The translations under genes and the position numbers were made by a program. The notes beneath the pieces are model-generated. The model had not been told where the DNA came from and did not search any database. It worked only from the letters and a program-made list of their open reading frames with translations. Below are positions 8,550 to 15,580 of a stretch of DNA of 64,000 bases, in pieces. The stretch comes from an uncultured Desulfobacterales bacterium (GTDB taxonomy: Bacteria; Desulfobacterota; Desulfobacteria; Desulfobacterales; SpSt-501): assembly GCA_938048455.1 (NCBI GenBank), contig CALIUY010000004.1:1-64000 (forward strand), in the 5' to 3' direction. Position 1 is the first letter of the stretch, and each line of letters starts with the position of its first letter.

Positions 8550-9491
8550 ATGGACGAGCTGCTCGCGATCTCCCTCCTCGGGGAGGTCCTCCTGCCCGCC
8601 GCCCTGGCGATCCGCTTTTTTCGGCTGCGGGATCCGCGCCTGAGTCTTTGGGCGGCGCATCTCGCGGCCTGCGCGGCCTATGGCGGCATGATGTGGACGG
8701 TGGGGGCCTGGCAGCTTTTCCCGCGAAGCCTGCTTTTCTTTTGGGGGCTGCTTCAGGCCGCGGGCGCCCTTTGCGCCTTGCGGCGTCTCCAGCGGGGGGC
8801 CGCAGCCGCGGGCACAGCGCGCCGGCCGCAGCCGATCACGCTCTCCAGCCTGCTCATCGCCGCCGTCTCGACCGCGGTCCTGCTGCTCGCCCTTTGCGCC
8901 GCAGCCCCGCCGGAAGCGGATACCGTGGACCTGGATTCCCCGCTTCGCCAAGGAACCTTCCGGGTTATCCACGGCGGATTCTCCATCCTGATCAACCCCC
9001 ATCTCAAAACGCTCGACGCGGAAGAGCTTGCCCCTTACCGGGGTCAGGCCTACGCCCTCGATATCGTGCGTGTCGATTCCCTGGAGCGACGGGCCCGGGG
9101 ATTTCGGCCGGCCGACCTTAGGGACTATTTCATTTTCGGACAGCCGGTATTCGCCCCTTGCGGCGGAACCGTGCTTGCAAGCCGGGGCGGTATGCCCGAT
9201 CTGACCCCGCCCCGGATGGACCCCGATCGTCCGGAGGGGAATTTCGTGCGCCTCGACTGCGGCGACTTCGAGGTCGTGCTGGCCCATCTCGCCCAATCGA
9301 GCCCGGCCGTCGCCCCCGGGGACCGGATCGGCCCCGGGACCTTCCTGGGGCGGGTGGGCAATTCGGGCATGTCGCTCGAGCCCCATCTCCACCTGCATGC
9401 CGAACGGCGGCGGGAAGACGGCCGCCGTCCCCTGGCGGTGCGCATCGGGGGGCGCCGCCTGGTCCGAAACGACCTTTTCAGTCCACCATGA
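8550..9491 (+). CDS. Membrane-anchored M23-like (LytM) protein
   Basis: The 313-residue protein has three or four hydrophobic segments in residues 1-130 and a C-terminal M23 peptidase-like domain. The second zinc motif is intact (EPHLHLHAE), and the first aspartate is present in the QAYALD segment. The histidine that normally precedes that aspartate by four residues is replaced by alanine. It may therefore bind zinc differently or act as a non-catalytic LytM factor such as EnvC/NlpD. A peptidoglycan role is supported by the convergent lytic transglycosylase gene next door; the two 3' ends overlap by 14 bases. No Shine-Dalgarno precedes the ATG. Confidence 0.75.
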   Translation: MDELLAISLLGEVLLPAALAIRFFRLRDPRLSLWAAHLAACAAYGGMMWTVGAWQLFPRSLLFFWGLLQAAGALCALRRLQRGAAAAGTARRPQPITLSSLLIAAVSTAVLLLALCAAAPPEADTVDLDSPLRQGTFRVIHGGFSILINPHLKTLDAEELAPYRGQAYALDIVRVDSLERRARGFRPADLRDYFIFGQPVFAPCGGTVLASRGGMPDLTPPRMDPDRPEGNFVRLDCGDFEVVLAHLAQSSPAVAPGDRIGPGTFLGRVGNSGMSLEPHLHLHAERRREDGRRPLAVRIGGRRLVRNDLFSPP

Positions 9492-10209
9492 CCGGAAAAC
9501 CCACGGAAGAGGAAAAAGCGGAGGAGAGGGTAAGGGAAAACTCGAAATCGAGCCGATCTTCCTTGATCAGGCGATAATACTGAAGCACCTTCTCGATGTA
9601 GGCGCGAGTTTCGGGAAAGGGCGGCACACCTTTGTGGCGGATCACGGCCTGTTCGCCGGCGTTGTAAGCGGCGAGGGCAAGGCGAAGATCTCCGCCGAAA
9701 CGATCCAGCAGATCGCGAAGGTAACGGGTCCCGGCGTCGATGTTTTCGGCGGGATCGAAAGCGTCGCTCACCTCGTAGGCCGAGGCCGTAACCGGCATGA
9801 GCTGCATGAGACCGCGGGCTCCCTTTTTCGATTTCGCCCGCGGATCGAAGCGCGACTCGGCCATGATGATCGCCAGGATGAGTTCCACTTCCACGTGATA
9901 TCGCCCGGCCGCCTCGTGGACGGCCCGGTCAAAGGGCAGCAGATCGGGTTCGGCTTTCGGCTCATAGGCGAAATGGAAAGCGGCCTCCCTGCCGAACCGA
10001 TCTTCACCGTCGATGACGCTCAAGGCGGATCGCTCACGGCCCGCGGTAACGTCCTTCCGTTCGTCCCCTTGCGCCGCCCCCCCTTGTTCGTGGGGAAAAT
10101 GAATGTCGCTCACGGAGATGGCGAGCCCTAACAAAAACGCCACCAGCCAAGGGGAAAATCGCTCTTTGAGTCTGCGGGTTGAACCGCGTTTTTCCTGCCC
10201 GTAGACCAT
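9478..10209 (-). CDS. Lytic murein transglycosylase, SLT domain
   Basis: The ATG at 10209 has AAGGAGTG seven bases upstream and is preferred over an in-frame start at 10281; this gives 243 residues. An N-terminal membrane segment (LVAFLLGLAISV) anchors or exports the protein. The C-terminal half is a Slt70-type lysozyme fold. It has catalytic glutamate in AESRFDP, then ARGLMQLMPVTA, a DPxxNIxAGxxYL segment and the AYNAGE motif. It cleaves the glycan between MurNAc and GlcNAc to form anhydro-muropeptides. All family motifs are intact. Confidence 0.92.
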   Translation of the reverse strand: MVYGQEKRGSTRRLKERFSPWLVAFLLGLAISVSDIHFPHEQGGAAQGDERKDVTAGRERSALSVIDGEDRFGREAAFHFAYEPKAEPDLLPFDRAVHEAAGRYHVEVELILAIIMAESRFDPRAKSKKGARGLMQLMPVTASAYEVSDAFDPAENIDAGTRYLRDLLDRFGGDLRLALAAYNAGEQAVIRHKGVPPFPETRAYIEKVLQYYRLIKEDRLDFEFSLTLSSAFSSSVGFPVMVD

Positions 10210-10578
10210 CGTGGCACTCCTTTTCCCGGGAAGAAACGCCTTTTTCCCATTTCCCTTCCAGCCGCTCCATCTCCCCGGCACCTAAAATGCAAAAACCGTG
10301 CAGCCCCTGAACATGATCAGATGATGAATAATTTCGTTATAATGAAATTATCAAAATCCGGCGGGGGCAGAGGGTCTCTTACCTCTGCAACCGAGAGCTG
10401 GGAAAAATAATCCTGAATCGGCCGGGAGGCGAGGGCTCAAGAAGGGTGCTCATGGAACGGATAGTAATGGATTGAAGGGACTCTGGCAAGGGTTTTCGGA
10501 ATTTATTTGCCCGTTACGCTATTTTAGGATCGATTTTTGCATATCTATCCGTTTGCGTGTTGCTTTGCGGGAAGGGCT
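10210..10578. other. Intergenic region between divergent transglycosylase and PilZ genes
   Basis: These 369 bases hold no convincing gene. They include an AT-rich 24-base palindrome (10328-10351) and an AT-rich stretch at 10500-10560 likely to contain the promoter of the PilZ gene. I could not assign a -35/-10 pair with confidence. No tRNA or obvious riboswitch fold is visible. Confidence 0.5.
10328..10351. promoter_or_regulatory. AT-rich 24-base palindrome with central TATAAT
   Basis: Outer arms ATAATTTC and GAAATTAT flank GTTATAAT; 11 of 12 base pairs are symmetric. TATAAT at 10338-10343 could be a -10 box, but I see no matching -35 in either direction. It could be a repressor operator between the divergent transglycosylase and PilZ genes. 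Confidence 0.45.
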
Positions 10579-10899
10579 ATGAGAGCAATTCCGGAAGGAG
10601 AAAAGGTGGTCGGGGAACGGCAGGGCAGGCGTGAGGATTTCCGGCGTCAATTCGCATCCGAAACCCAGCCGATCCTGGCCGAGTGCATTACGCGTGCCGG
10701 GCGTTTTCGTGCCCAGGTGATCAATCTCAGCGCCAGGGGGGTGCTGCTGCGCGCCGATCCGGCTCCGGCCGTGGGCGAGGAGATCGCGCTGTCCATTCCC
10801 CTGGTGCGCAGTCAGGCGATGCTAAGGGCCACGGGCGAGGTGATCCGTCTCGACCCCCGCGGGGTCGCGGTGATCTTCCGGGTGCTCTTCAACTATTGA
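10579..10899 (+). CDS. Single-domain PilZ protein
   Basis: A 106-residue protein consisting essentially of one PilZ domain. RREDFRR supplies the arginines of the c-di-GMP clamp, and NLSARG matches the D/NxSxxG motif, so binding of c-di-GMP is likely. The ATG at 10579 follows GGAAGGG; a TTG 42 bases earlier has no support. The 3' end overlaps the convergent recX gene by 11 bases. With flgM and type IV pilus genes in the window, a role in motility or surface switching is plausible but not shown. Confidence 0.85.
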   Translation: MRAIPEGEKVVGERQGRREDFRRQFASETQPILAECITRAGRFRAQVINLSARGVLLRADPAPAVGEEIALSIPLVRSQAMLRATGEVIRLDPRGVAVIFRVLFNY

Positions 10900-11386
10900 G
10901 CGGGTCTCTCTCGATCTCCGTCACCCGGGAAAGCGCCTCCCGGATCGAGGACTCCGAAAACCCGCGCGCACGCAGGAAACGGCCCAGTTTGACCTTCCGC
11001 AGCAGAGCGTTTTCTTCGCCTTGAAGCGCCGCCCATTTCCGGCGCGCTGCCTGGAGGGCCGATTCGATCTCATCGGCCGGATCCCAGAGGCCCGGGGGCA
11101 GGCCGTCTTCCTCGGAGCAGAGCAATCCCCGGCGCCGCAGATCCCGCCGCAGGCGCAGCATGCCGAAGCCGCGGCGCCGGAGAGCCTGGGCCAGCAGGGC
11201 GGCGCTGCGTCGCTCGTCGATATACCCCAGTCGCCGGCACTCTTCGATCACCCCGCGGACGATTGCCGCTTCGATCCCCTTGCGTTCGAGCTTCCCGGAG
11301 AGCTCCCGGGCCGAGTGGTCCCGTCGCGCGAGGATGCGCAGGGCGACGAGCAGAGCCTGGCGGAATGCTGGATCTTCTTCAGGCAT
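10889..11386 (-). CDS. recX: Regulatory protein RecX
   Basis: This 165-residue, strongly basic, helical protein matches RecX, which modulates RecA filament growth. Diagnostic segments are ALRILARRDHSARELSGKL (first tri-helical repeat), GYIDERRSAALLAQ and GFGMLRLRRDL in the second, with a degenerate third repeat at the C-terminus ending in FLRARGFSESSIREAL. The length is typical. recA is not adjacent here, unlike in many bacteria. It overlaps the PilZ gene tail to tail. Confidence 0.88.
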   Translation of the reverse strand: MPEEDPAFRQALLVALRILARRDHSARELSGKLERKGIEAAIVRGVIEECRRLGYIDERRSAALLAQALRRRGFGMLRLRRDLRRRGLLCSEEDGLPPGLWDPADEIESALQAARRKWAALQGEENALLRKVKLGRFLRARGFSESSIREALSRVTEIERDPLNS

Positions 11387-11480
11387 CGGGCCGCGGTCTC
11401 GCTGACCGGGGACGAATCGATGGGGATCGTCCCGGCCGAGAGGCGATTTTTGAAAAATGCAAAAAATTATGAAAAAAGGC

Positions 11481-11507
11481 TAAAGTCGGCGATGAAAACG
11501 CCGATAA
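11481..11507 (+). promoter_or_regulatory. Sigma-28 (FliA) promoter of flgM
   Basis: TAAA at 11481-11484, a spacer of exactly 15 bases and GCCGATAA at 11500-11507 match the FliA consensus without a mismatch. The predicted start is near 11514, about 100 bases before flgM. An inverted repeat TCGGCG/CGCCGA (11486-11491, 11499-11504) overlaps it. Confidence 0.88.
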
Positions 11508-11616
11508 CGTCGTTGAAGCGACACGGCGCGTTGGACCGCGGCCGCCAAGGCCTGATCATCCGAACGACGAAAGCCCTATCCTCCGGTCGGCGGATATCGC
11601 AAGCAAGGAGACCCTC

Positions 11617-11940
11617 ATGCAGGTTACGCCCAAAGACCAGACGACGATGGTGGAACTGTACAGTCCCGCGAAGACCGATCGCCCCGCCGCCGGACCGCCC
11701 GCGGGAGAGGTCCCGGGCCGGCCCGCGGTTGCCCGGGATCGAGATACGGTCGAGCTGAACGACGCCACCGCGCGGTTCCAGGAAGCCCGCGAGACGATCC
11801 GCACCCTGCCTGACATCCGAGAAGAAAAGGTCGCCGCGCTCAAGGCGCAGATCGAAGCCGGCACCTATGCGATCCAGCCTGAACGGGTAGCCGCCAAGCT
11901 GATCCGCGACGCCCTGCTTGGGGATCCCTCGACTGAATGA
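11617..11940 (+). CDS. flgM: Anti-sigma-28 factor FlgM
   Basis: The 107-residue protein ends in the FlgM core: IREEKVAALKAQIEAGTY, then PERVAAKLIRDAL, the helices that bind and inhibit sigma-28 (FliA). The N-terminal half is low-complexity and proline-rich, as expected of this largely unstructured export substrate. AAGGAGA precedes the ATG. Its perfect FliA promoter implies a feedback loop in which the sigma factor drives its own inhibitor. No other flagellar gene is in the window, so flgM is detached from the main flagellar cluster. Confidence 0.88.
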   Translation: MQVTPKDQTTMVELYSPAKTDRPAAGPPAGEVPGRPAVARDRDTVELNDATARFQEARETIRTLPDIREEKVAALKAQIEAGTYAIQPERVAAKLIRDALLGDPSTE

Positions 11941-11956
11941 GCCCTCCCGCAACGGT

Positions 11957-11992
11957 CAAGGCGGCCCCGGGGACCCCCCGGCGGCCGCCTTG
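11957..11992. terminator. Hairpin between convergent flgM and hypothetical gene
   Basis: Perfect 10-base arms at 11957-11966 and 11983-11992 (CAAGGCGGCC/GGCCGCCTTG) form a GC-rich hairpin just after flgM. There is no U-tract on either strand, so it is at most a weak or factor-assisted terminator. Confidence 0.5.
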
Positions 11993-12030
11993 CCATGGGT
12001 TCCTGCCGCGTTTCTCCCTGCGGTTTTTCC

Positions 12031-12351
12031 CTAAAGCTCGTTTCCGCTGAACTCGAACCATTCGCGGTTCGTCTCGGCTTCGCGCTGGAAACGCGTGGAT
12101 TCGGAGCCGTAAAGAAGATGTTCCCCTTTCGCGGTCAGCCGCAGGTTGAGGCTTGGACCTTCCACCTGTTCGAGGATACCGACGGAAACCAACTCCTGCA
12201 CCGCCTTCTTGAAAAGTTTCTTTTCCTCGGCGGAAAGCCGCATCACGTAGACCGCCTCCAGCCATTGCGCCGGAAGCGTATCTCCGGTCTCCGCGCCGAT
12301 GGCGCGGAATTTGTCCAGAATATCCCGCTTGATCTCCTTTTTTTCTTTCAT
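12031..12351 (-). CDS. Hypothetical protein, winged-helix-like
   Basis: I do not recognise this 106-residue protein. It starts at an ATG with GGGAGGG upstream. The sequence is charged and helical, with a central block (AEEKKLFKKAVQELVSVGI followed by LNLRLTAKGEHLLYG) whose helix-strand pattern resembles a winged-helix or MarR-like C-terminal unit. It has no signal peptide or membrane segment. It lies 60 bases downstream of sppA on the same strand and may be co-transcribed with it. Confidence 0.65.
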   Translation of the reverse strand: MKEKKEIKRDILDKFRAIGAETGDTLPAQWLEAVYVMRLSAEEKKLFKKAVQELVSVGILEQVEGPSLNLRLTAKGEHLLYGSESTRFQREAETNREWFEFSGNEL

Positions 12352-12411
12352 CGCACACCCTCCCTCGTGCACGATTCGGCCGTCGCGCCGCTTCACCCCC
12401 GCCGATGGGTG

Positions 12412-14265
12412 TCAGTTGCGGTCGATCCCCTCACAGTCGAGGCAATAGGCGAACACACCGCGGGGGTCCGATCGCAGAAGGTCCCCGATCTCCTGCAGCT
12501 CGCTCCAGACGGCGCCTGCCGGGAAAACGAGGCGTTCGAGCCGCCGCCAATCCCCTCCTTGCGCCCATTGCTCCTTGAGCTCGCGGAGGATTTTCTCCCG
12601 CCGGGAAAGGGGCGGCTCGACATAGTCGACCGCATAGGTGTCCAGACCGGCTCGTCGGGCGGCGGCGGCGATCGCCTCTTCGATGCCCCCGAGATGGTCG
12701 ACCAAGCCTTTTTCCTGCGCTTCACGGCCCGACCAAACCCTGCCCTCGGCGGCGCGGTGGAGCCGTTCTCCGGAAAGGCCCCGCGCCTTCCCGACCCGCT
12801 CGAGAAAGGCCCGATAGCTGCCTTCCACGAGCAAACGAATCGACGAGGCGACGAGCGGGTTCAGGGGGCGGCCGGGCACGAAGGCATCGGCGAGGGGGGT
12901 GGTTCCCACGCCGTCGTTGCGGATCCCCAGAGATTCGAGGCCTCTTTCGAAAGTCGGAAAAACACCGAAGACGCCGATCGACCCGGTCAAGGTCGTGGGG
13001 GCGGCCCAGATCTCGTCGGCGCCGCAAGCGATCCAATAACCGCCCGAGGCGGCGACCGAGGCGAAGGAGGCGACGATCGGCTTTCCCGCGCGCCGGGCGT
13101 CTTCGAGCTCCCGCAGCACGGTCTCGGCCGCCAGGGCGCTTCCCCCCGGGCTGTCGACCCGGAGCACGAGAGCGCGCACGGTGTCGTCCCGCACGGCCCG
13201 GCGAATCTGTCCGGCGAGTTGCGCCGCCCCGGTCCGGCCCTCCCGGGGAAACCCGTCCCAAAGCACTCCCTGGGCGACGATCACGGCGATTTTGGGTCGC
13301 TGGCCTTGATCCCGATCCAGCTCCGCACGCCTCGCCCGCAGATAGGTTCCGCTGTCGATCTTGCGGAAGGACCGCTCCCGCGTGTCTTCCCCCACAAGAG
13401 CGATGAGTTCCTCGCGCAGCGCCTCGCGCCCGCGAACCGCATCCACCAGACCCGCCGTTAGAGCGGCCTGGGCCGCATCCCCGCCCGCCGCTTCCAAGTG
13501 GCGCGGAAACCCCTCGATGTAGTCGTCGATCCGTTCCGGTTCCAGGCGGCGGCGGCTCGCCACCCCCTGCTTGTACTCCGCCCAGAGGACCTCGAGCAGG
13601 GCCGCGCTGGCCGCCCGGTCTTCGTCCGACATGGTGCGGCGTTCGAAGGGCTCGGCGGCCGACTTGTAGGCGCCGGCGCGGAACACATGAACCTGCACCC
13701 CGAGGCGGTCCAGCGCCGAACGCCAGTAGTGGCGGTAGACGCCGAAGCCCTTCAGGAACACCCCTCCCATCGGGCCGACGTAAATGCGATCGGCATGGGC
13801 GGCGAGGTAATAGGAAGACTGGAAGAAATAGTCGGCGGCGGCGATTACGGGCTTTCCCGACTGGCGGAAGCGCTCGAGCGCCGCCCCCAGCTCCTGGAGT
13901 TTGCTCAACGATCCTGCGCTCAGACGGCTGGGATCCAGAACCACCGCCCGGATGCGGGGATCCTCTCGCGCGAGGTCCAGCGCCTCGACGAGATCGCGAA
14001 CCACCGTCTCCGCCGCGTTTTCCTCTTCGGACAGAAAATCGCTCCAGGACAGATCGCGGCTCGCCTGCTCCACCAGAGCGCCGCTCGGGGCCACCACCAA
14101 GGCGGCGGACTCGGGAAGCCGCTGCACCCGGCCGCCGAAAACCAGCACGCCCACGAGGGCCAGTACGGCCAGAAACAGGAGATTCGCCGCCAGCCGCCGC
14201 CCGAAACTCACGGCCCGCCAGCCGCCGCGCAGCACGGCCCCGAGGACCCGGAATGCTTTTCTCAT
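12412..14265 (-). CDS. sppA: Signal peptide peptidase SppA, long (67K) type
   Basis: The 617-residue inner-membrane serine protease degrades cleaved signal peptides. One N-terminal membrane segment (about 28-46) precedes two tandem crotonase-like domains, as in E. coli SppA. The catalytic lysine lies in GAYKSAAEPF of the first half and the serine in VAASGGYW of the second, following DSPGGSALAAE. The Ser/Lys dyad is intact and the length is typical of the tandem form. A downstream 106-residue protein may be co-transcribed. Confidence 0.92.
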   Translation of the reverse strand: MRKAFRVLGAVLRGGWRAVSFGRRLAANLLFLAVLALVGVLVFGGRVQRLPESAALVVAPSGALVEQASRDLSWSDFLSEEENAAETVVRDLVEALDLAREDPRIRAVVLDPSRLSAGSLSKLQELGAALERFRQSGKPVIAAADYFFQSSYYLAAHADRIYVGPMGGVFLKGFGVYRHYWRSALDRLGVQVHVFRAGAYKSAAEPFERRTMSDEDRAASAALLEVLWAEYKQGVASRRRLEPERIDDYIEGFPRHLEAAGGDAAQAALTAGLVDAVRGREALREELIALVGEDTRERSFRKIDSGTYLRARRAELDRDQGQRPKIAVIVAQGVLWDGFPREGRTGAAQLAGQIRRAVRDDTVRALVLRVDSPGGSALAAETVLRELEDARRAGKPIVASFASVAASGGYWIACGADEIWAAPTTLTGSIGVFGVFPTFERGLESLGIRNDGVGTTPLADAFVPGRPLNPLVASSIRLLVEGSYRAFLERVGKARGLSGERLHRAAEGRVWSGREAQEKGLVDHLGGIEEAIAAAARRAGLDTYAVDYVEPPLSRREKILRELKEQWAQGGDWRRLERLVFPAGAVWSELQEIGDLLRSDPRGVFAYCLDCEGIDRN

Positions 14266-14311
14266 CCAACCCGCCTGAAGGGAAAACCTTCAATTTCTGC
14301 TTCGAGCAAAA

Positions 14312-14340
14312 AAAATAATACCGGAACGCGGCTTGTCCAA
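14312..14340 (-). promoter_or_regulatory. Possible promoter of sppA
   Basis: On the minus strand TTGGAC (14335-14340), 17 bases and TATTTT (14312-14317), 47 bases upstream of the sppA ATG and just after the hsp20 terminator. Confidence 0.45.
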
Positions 14341-14366
14341 CCGGGAATGCGGAAAGCGCCAAAAGA

Positions 14367-14390
14367 AAGGCCCCCCTGGAGGGGGGCCTT
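14367..14390 (-). terminator. Rho-independent terminator of hsp20
   Basis: A perfect 10-base stem (AAGGCCCCCC/GGGGGGCCTT) with a four-base loop, followed on the minus strand by TTTCTTTT. It separates hsp20 from sppA. Confidence 0.85.
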
Positions 14391-14416
14391 CCCGGGTCCG
14401 AAGCAGAGGATCGCGG

Positions 14417-14863
14417 TCAGCTGACCTTGATCTGCTTCGGCTTGTGTCCCTCGGGTTTCGGAACCTCCACCGTCAACAGGCCGTTTTTGAACTCGGCCTT
14501 GATCTTTTCCGCATCGACGTCCACCGGCAGGCTGAAGGAGCGCACGAACTTGCCGTAGGTCATCTCGCGGCGGTAGTAGTTTTCTTCCTTGACCTCGTTT
14601 TCCGATTTCCGCTCGCCCTTGAGCGTCAGGACGCCGTTCTGCAGGTCCAGGCTGATGTCCTTCTTCTCCAGGCCGGGAAGCTCGGCCTTGATCACGACCC
14701 GGTCATCGGTCTCAAACATGTCCACCGCCGGGACCCACACCCCTTCCGCCCAGACGTCGTCGCGGCGATCGGAACGGAAGAAGACATCATCGAAAAGACG
14801 GTTCATGCGATCCCGCAGGGACACCATTTCTTTCCACGGATTCCAGCGGACCAGATCCATCAT
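14417..14863 (-). CDS. Small heat shock protein, Hsp20/alpha-crystallin family
   Basis: This 148-residue ATP-independent chaperone holds unfolding proteins. The N-terminal arm is LVRWNPWKEMVSLRDRMNR. An alpha-crystallin domain follows from about residue 45 (VPAVDMFETDD through FSLPVDVD), with the family's GLL motif in FKNGLLTVEVPK. The C-terminal tail is short. The length is typical. It is a single-gene unit with a near-consensus promoter and a strong terminator. It is divergent from a tandem RHH-like protein that could regulate it. Confidence 0.93.
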   Translation of the reverse strand: MMDLVRWNPWKEMVSLRDRMNRLFDDVFFRSDRRDDVWAEGVWVPAVDMFETDDRVVIKAELPGLEKKDISLDLQNGVLTLKGERKSENEVKEENYYRREMTYGKFVRSFSLPVDVDAEKIKAEFKNGLLTVEVPKPEGHKPKQIKVS

Positions 14864-14929
14864 CTTTACACCCCCCTTTCGACTTGCAATTTAGCGCGAG
14901 TTTTGTATTGTTCATCAGTTTTCGGACGA

Positions 14930-14957
14930 ATAATAATTATCAAAAAGTTAATGTCAA
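14930..14957 (-). promoter_or_regulatory. Strong promoter of hsp20
   Basis: On the minus strand a consensus -35 TTGACA (14952-14957), a 16-base spacer and -10 TATTAT (14930-14935). This is a housekeeping-type rather than a sigma-32-type promoter, so heat control, if any, must come from a repressor or RNA structure. The -35 lies inside an inverted-repeat cluster. A possible opposing promoter (TTGTTC 14908-14913, AATAAT 14932-14937) would serve the divergent gene. Confidence 0.7.
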
Positions 14958-14997
14958 TAACGTTACATTACCGAAAGTAATTAAGCGATATATGTAA
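14949..14997. repeat. Inverted-repeat cluster, candidate operator between hsp20 and the RHH-like gene
   Basis: TAATGT (14949-14954) pairs with ACATTA (14965-14970) across 10 bases. ATTAC (14967-14971) pairs with GTAAT (14977-14981). TTACAT (14963-14968) pairs with ATGTAA (14992-14997). The related hexamers overlap the hsp20 -35 box and the leader of the divergent gene. This is the pattern expected of a cooperatively bound repressor, but no protein is proven to bind. Confidence 0.5.
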
Positions 14998-15010
14998 TTC
15001 CTTGCCGCCG

Positions 15011-15580
15011 ATGGAAGAATTCAAGTTGCCCCTGCCGGAGATCAAGGACCTGCGCGGACGCCAATCGGTCCGCGCCACCTTCAAACTCTCACCGCGTGCG
15101 ATCGGGGTGTTGAGCACCGTCGCCGCTCATTTGGGAATCAAGCAGAAGTCCCTCTTCGACCAGCTGGTTGAGGACATCGAGAGCCTGCGCACGATCGCCC
15201 GCGGGATCGAGCCGGTCGAGTTCCGCAACCTGGAGCGCGTGCAGAAGACCTTCGTGATCAGCCGACGGACCCTGATCAACCTCGAAGCGGCCGCACGGGA
15301 CTCGAGCACCCCGCGCGATGCGCTCGTCGAATACTCGATCCAGCGCCTGTTGCCCCTGATCCTCGAGGAGCGCGAAAAGCACCGCAAGCGCAAAAGCCTG
15401 CGCGAGGAAATCCGCAGACAAGCGGAACAGGCGGAAAAAACGTTGAAAAAAGCCGTTGACCTGCTGGGCGGGGATGATCCCCTGACGGTACGGCTGGAGG
15501 AGGCGGTGCGGGCTGTATCTTCGCTGCGCGCCTTCCTCGAGGATCTTCTCGAAAAAGGCGAGGCGATCGAGCACCTCTAA
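15011..15580 (+). CDS. Tandem ribbon-helix-helix-like protein, putative DNA-binding
   Basis: I do not recognise a named family for this 189-residue protein. Two units of similar pattern are visible at residues 19-57 (VRATFKLSPRAIGVLSTVA then LFDQLVEDI) and 77-117 (VQKTFVISRRTLINLEAAA then LVEYSIQRL). Each is a short strand followed by two helices, as in ribbon-helix-helix repressors. The rest is a charged coiled-coil-like tail (118-189). The ATG at 15011 is chosen over a TTG nine bases earlier; neither has a clear ribosome site. Its position across a repeat-rich gap from hsp20 suggests a regulator of itself and hsp20. That role is inference. Confidence 0.6.
   Translation: MEEFKLPLPEIKDLRGRQSVRATFKLSPRAIGVLSTVAAHLGIKQKSLFDQLVEDIESLRTIARGIEPVEFRNLERVQKTFVISRRTLINLEAAARDSSTPRDALVEYSIQRLLPLILEEREKHRKRKSLREEIRRQAEQAEKTLKKAVDLLGGDDPLTVRLEEAVRAVSSLRAFLEDLLEKGEAIEHL

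Noticed and set aside
14885-14915. Possible CIRCE element upstream of hsp20
   Set aside because: TTAGCGCGAG resembles half a site only, and no matching GAGTGCTAA arm exists.
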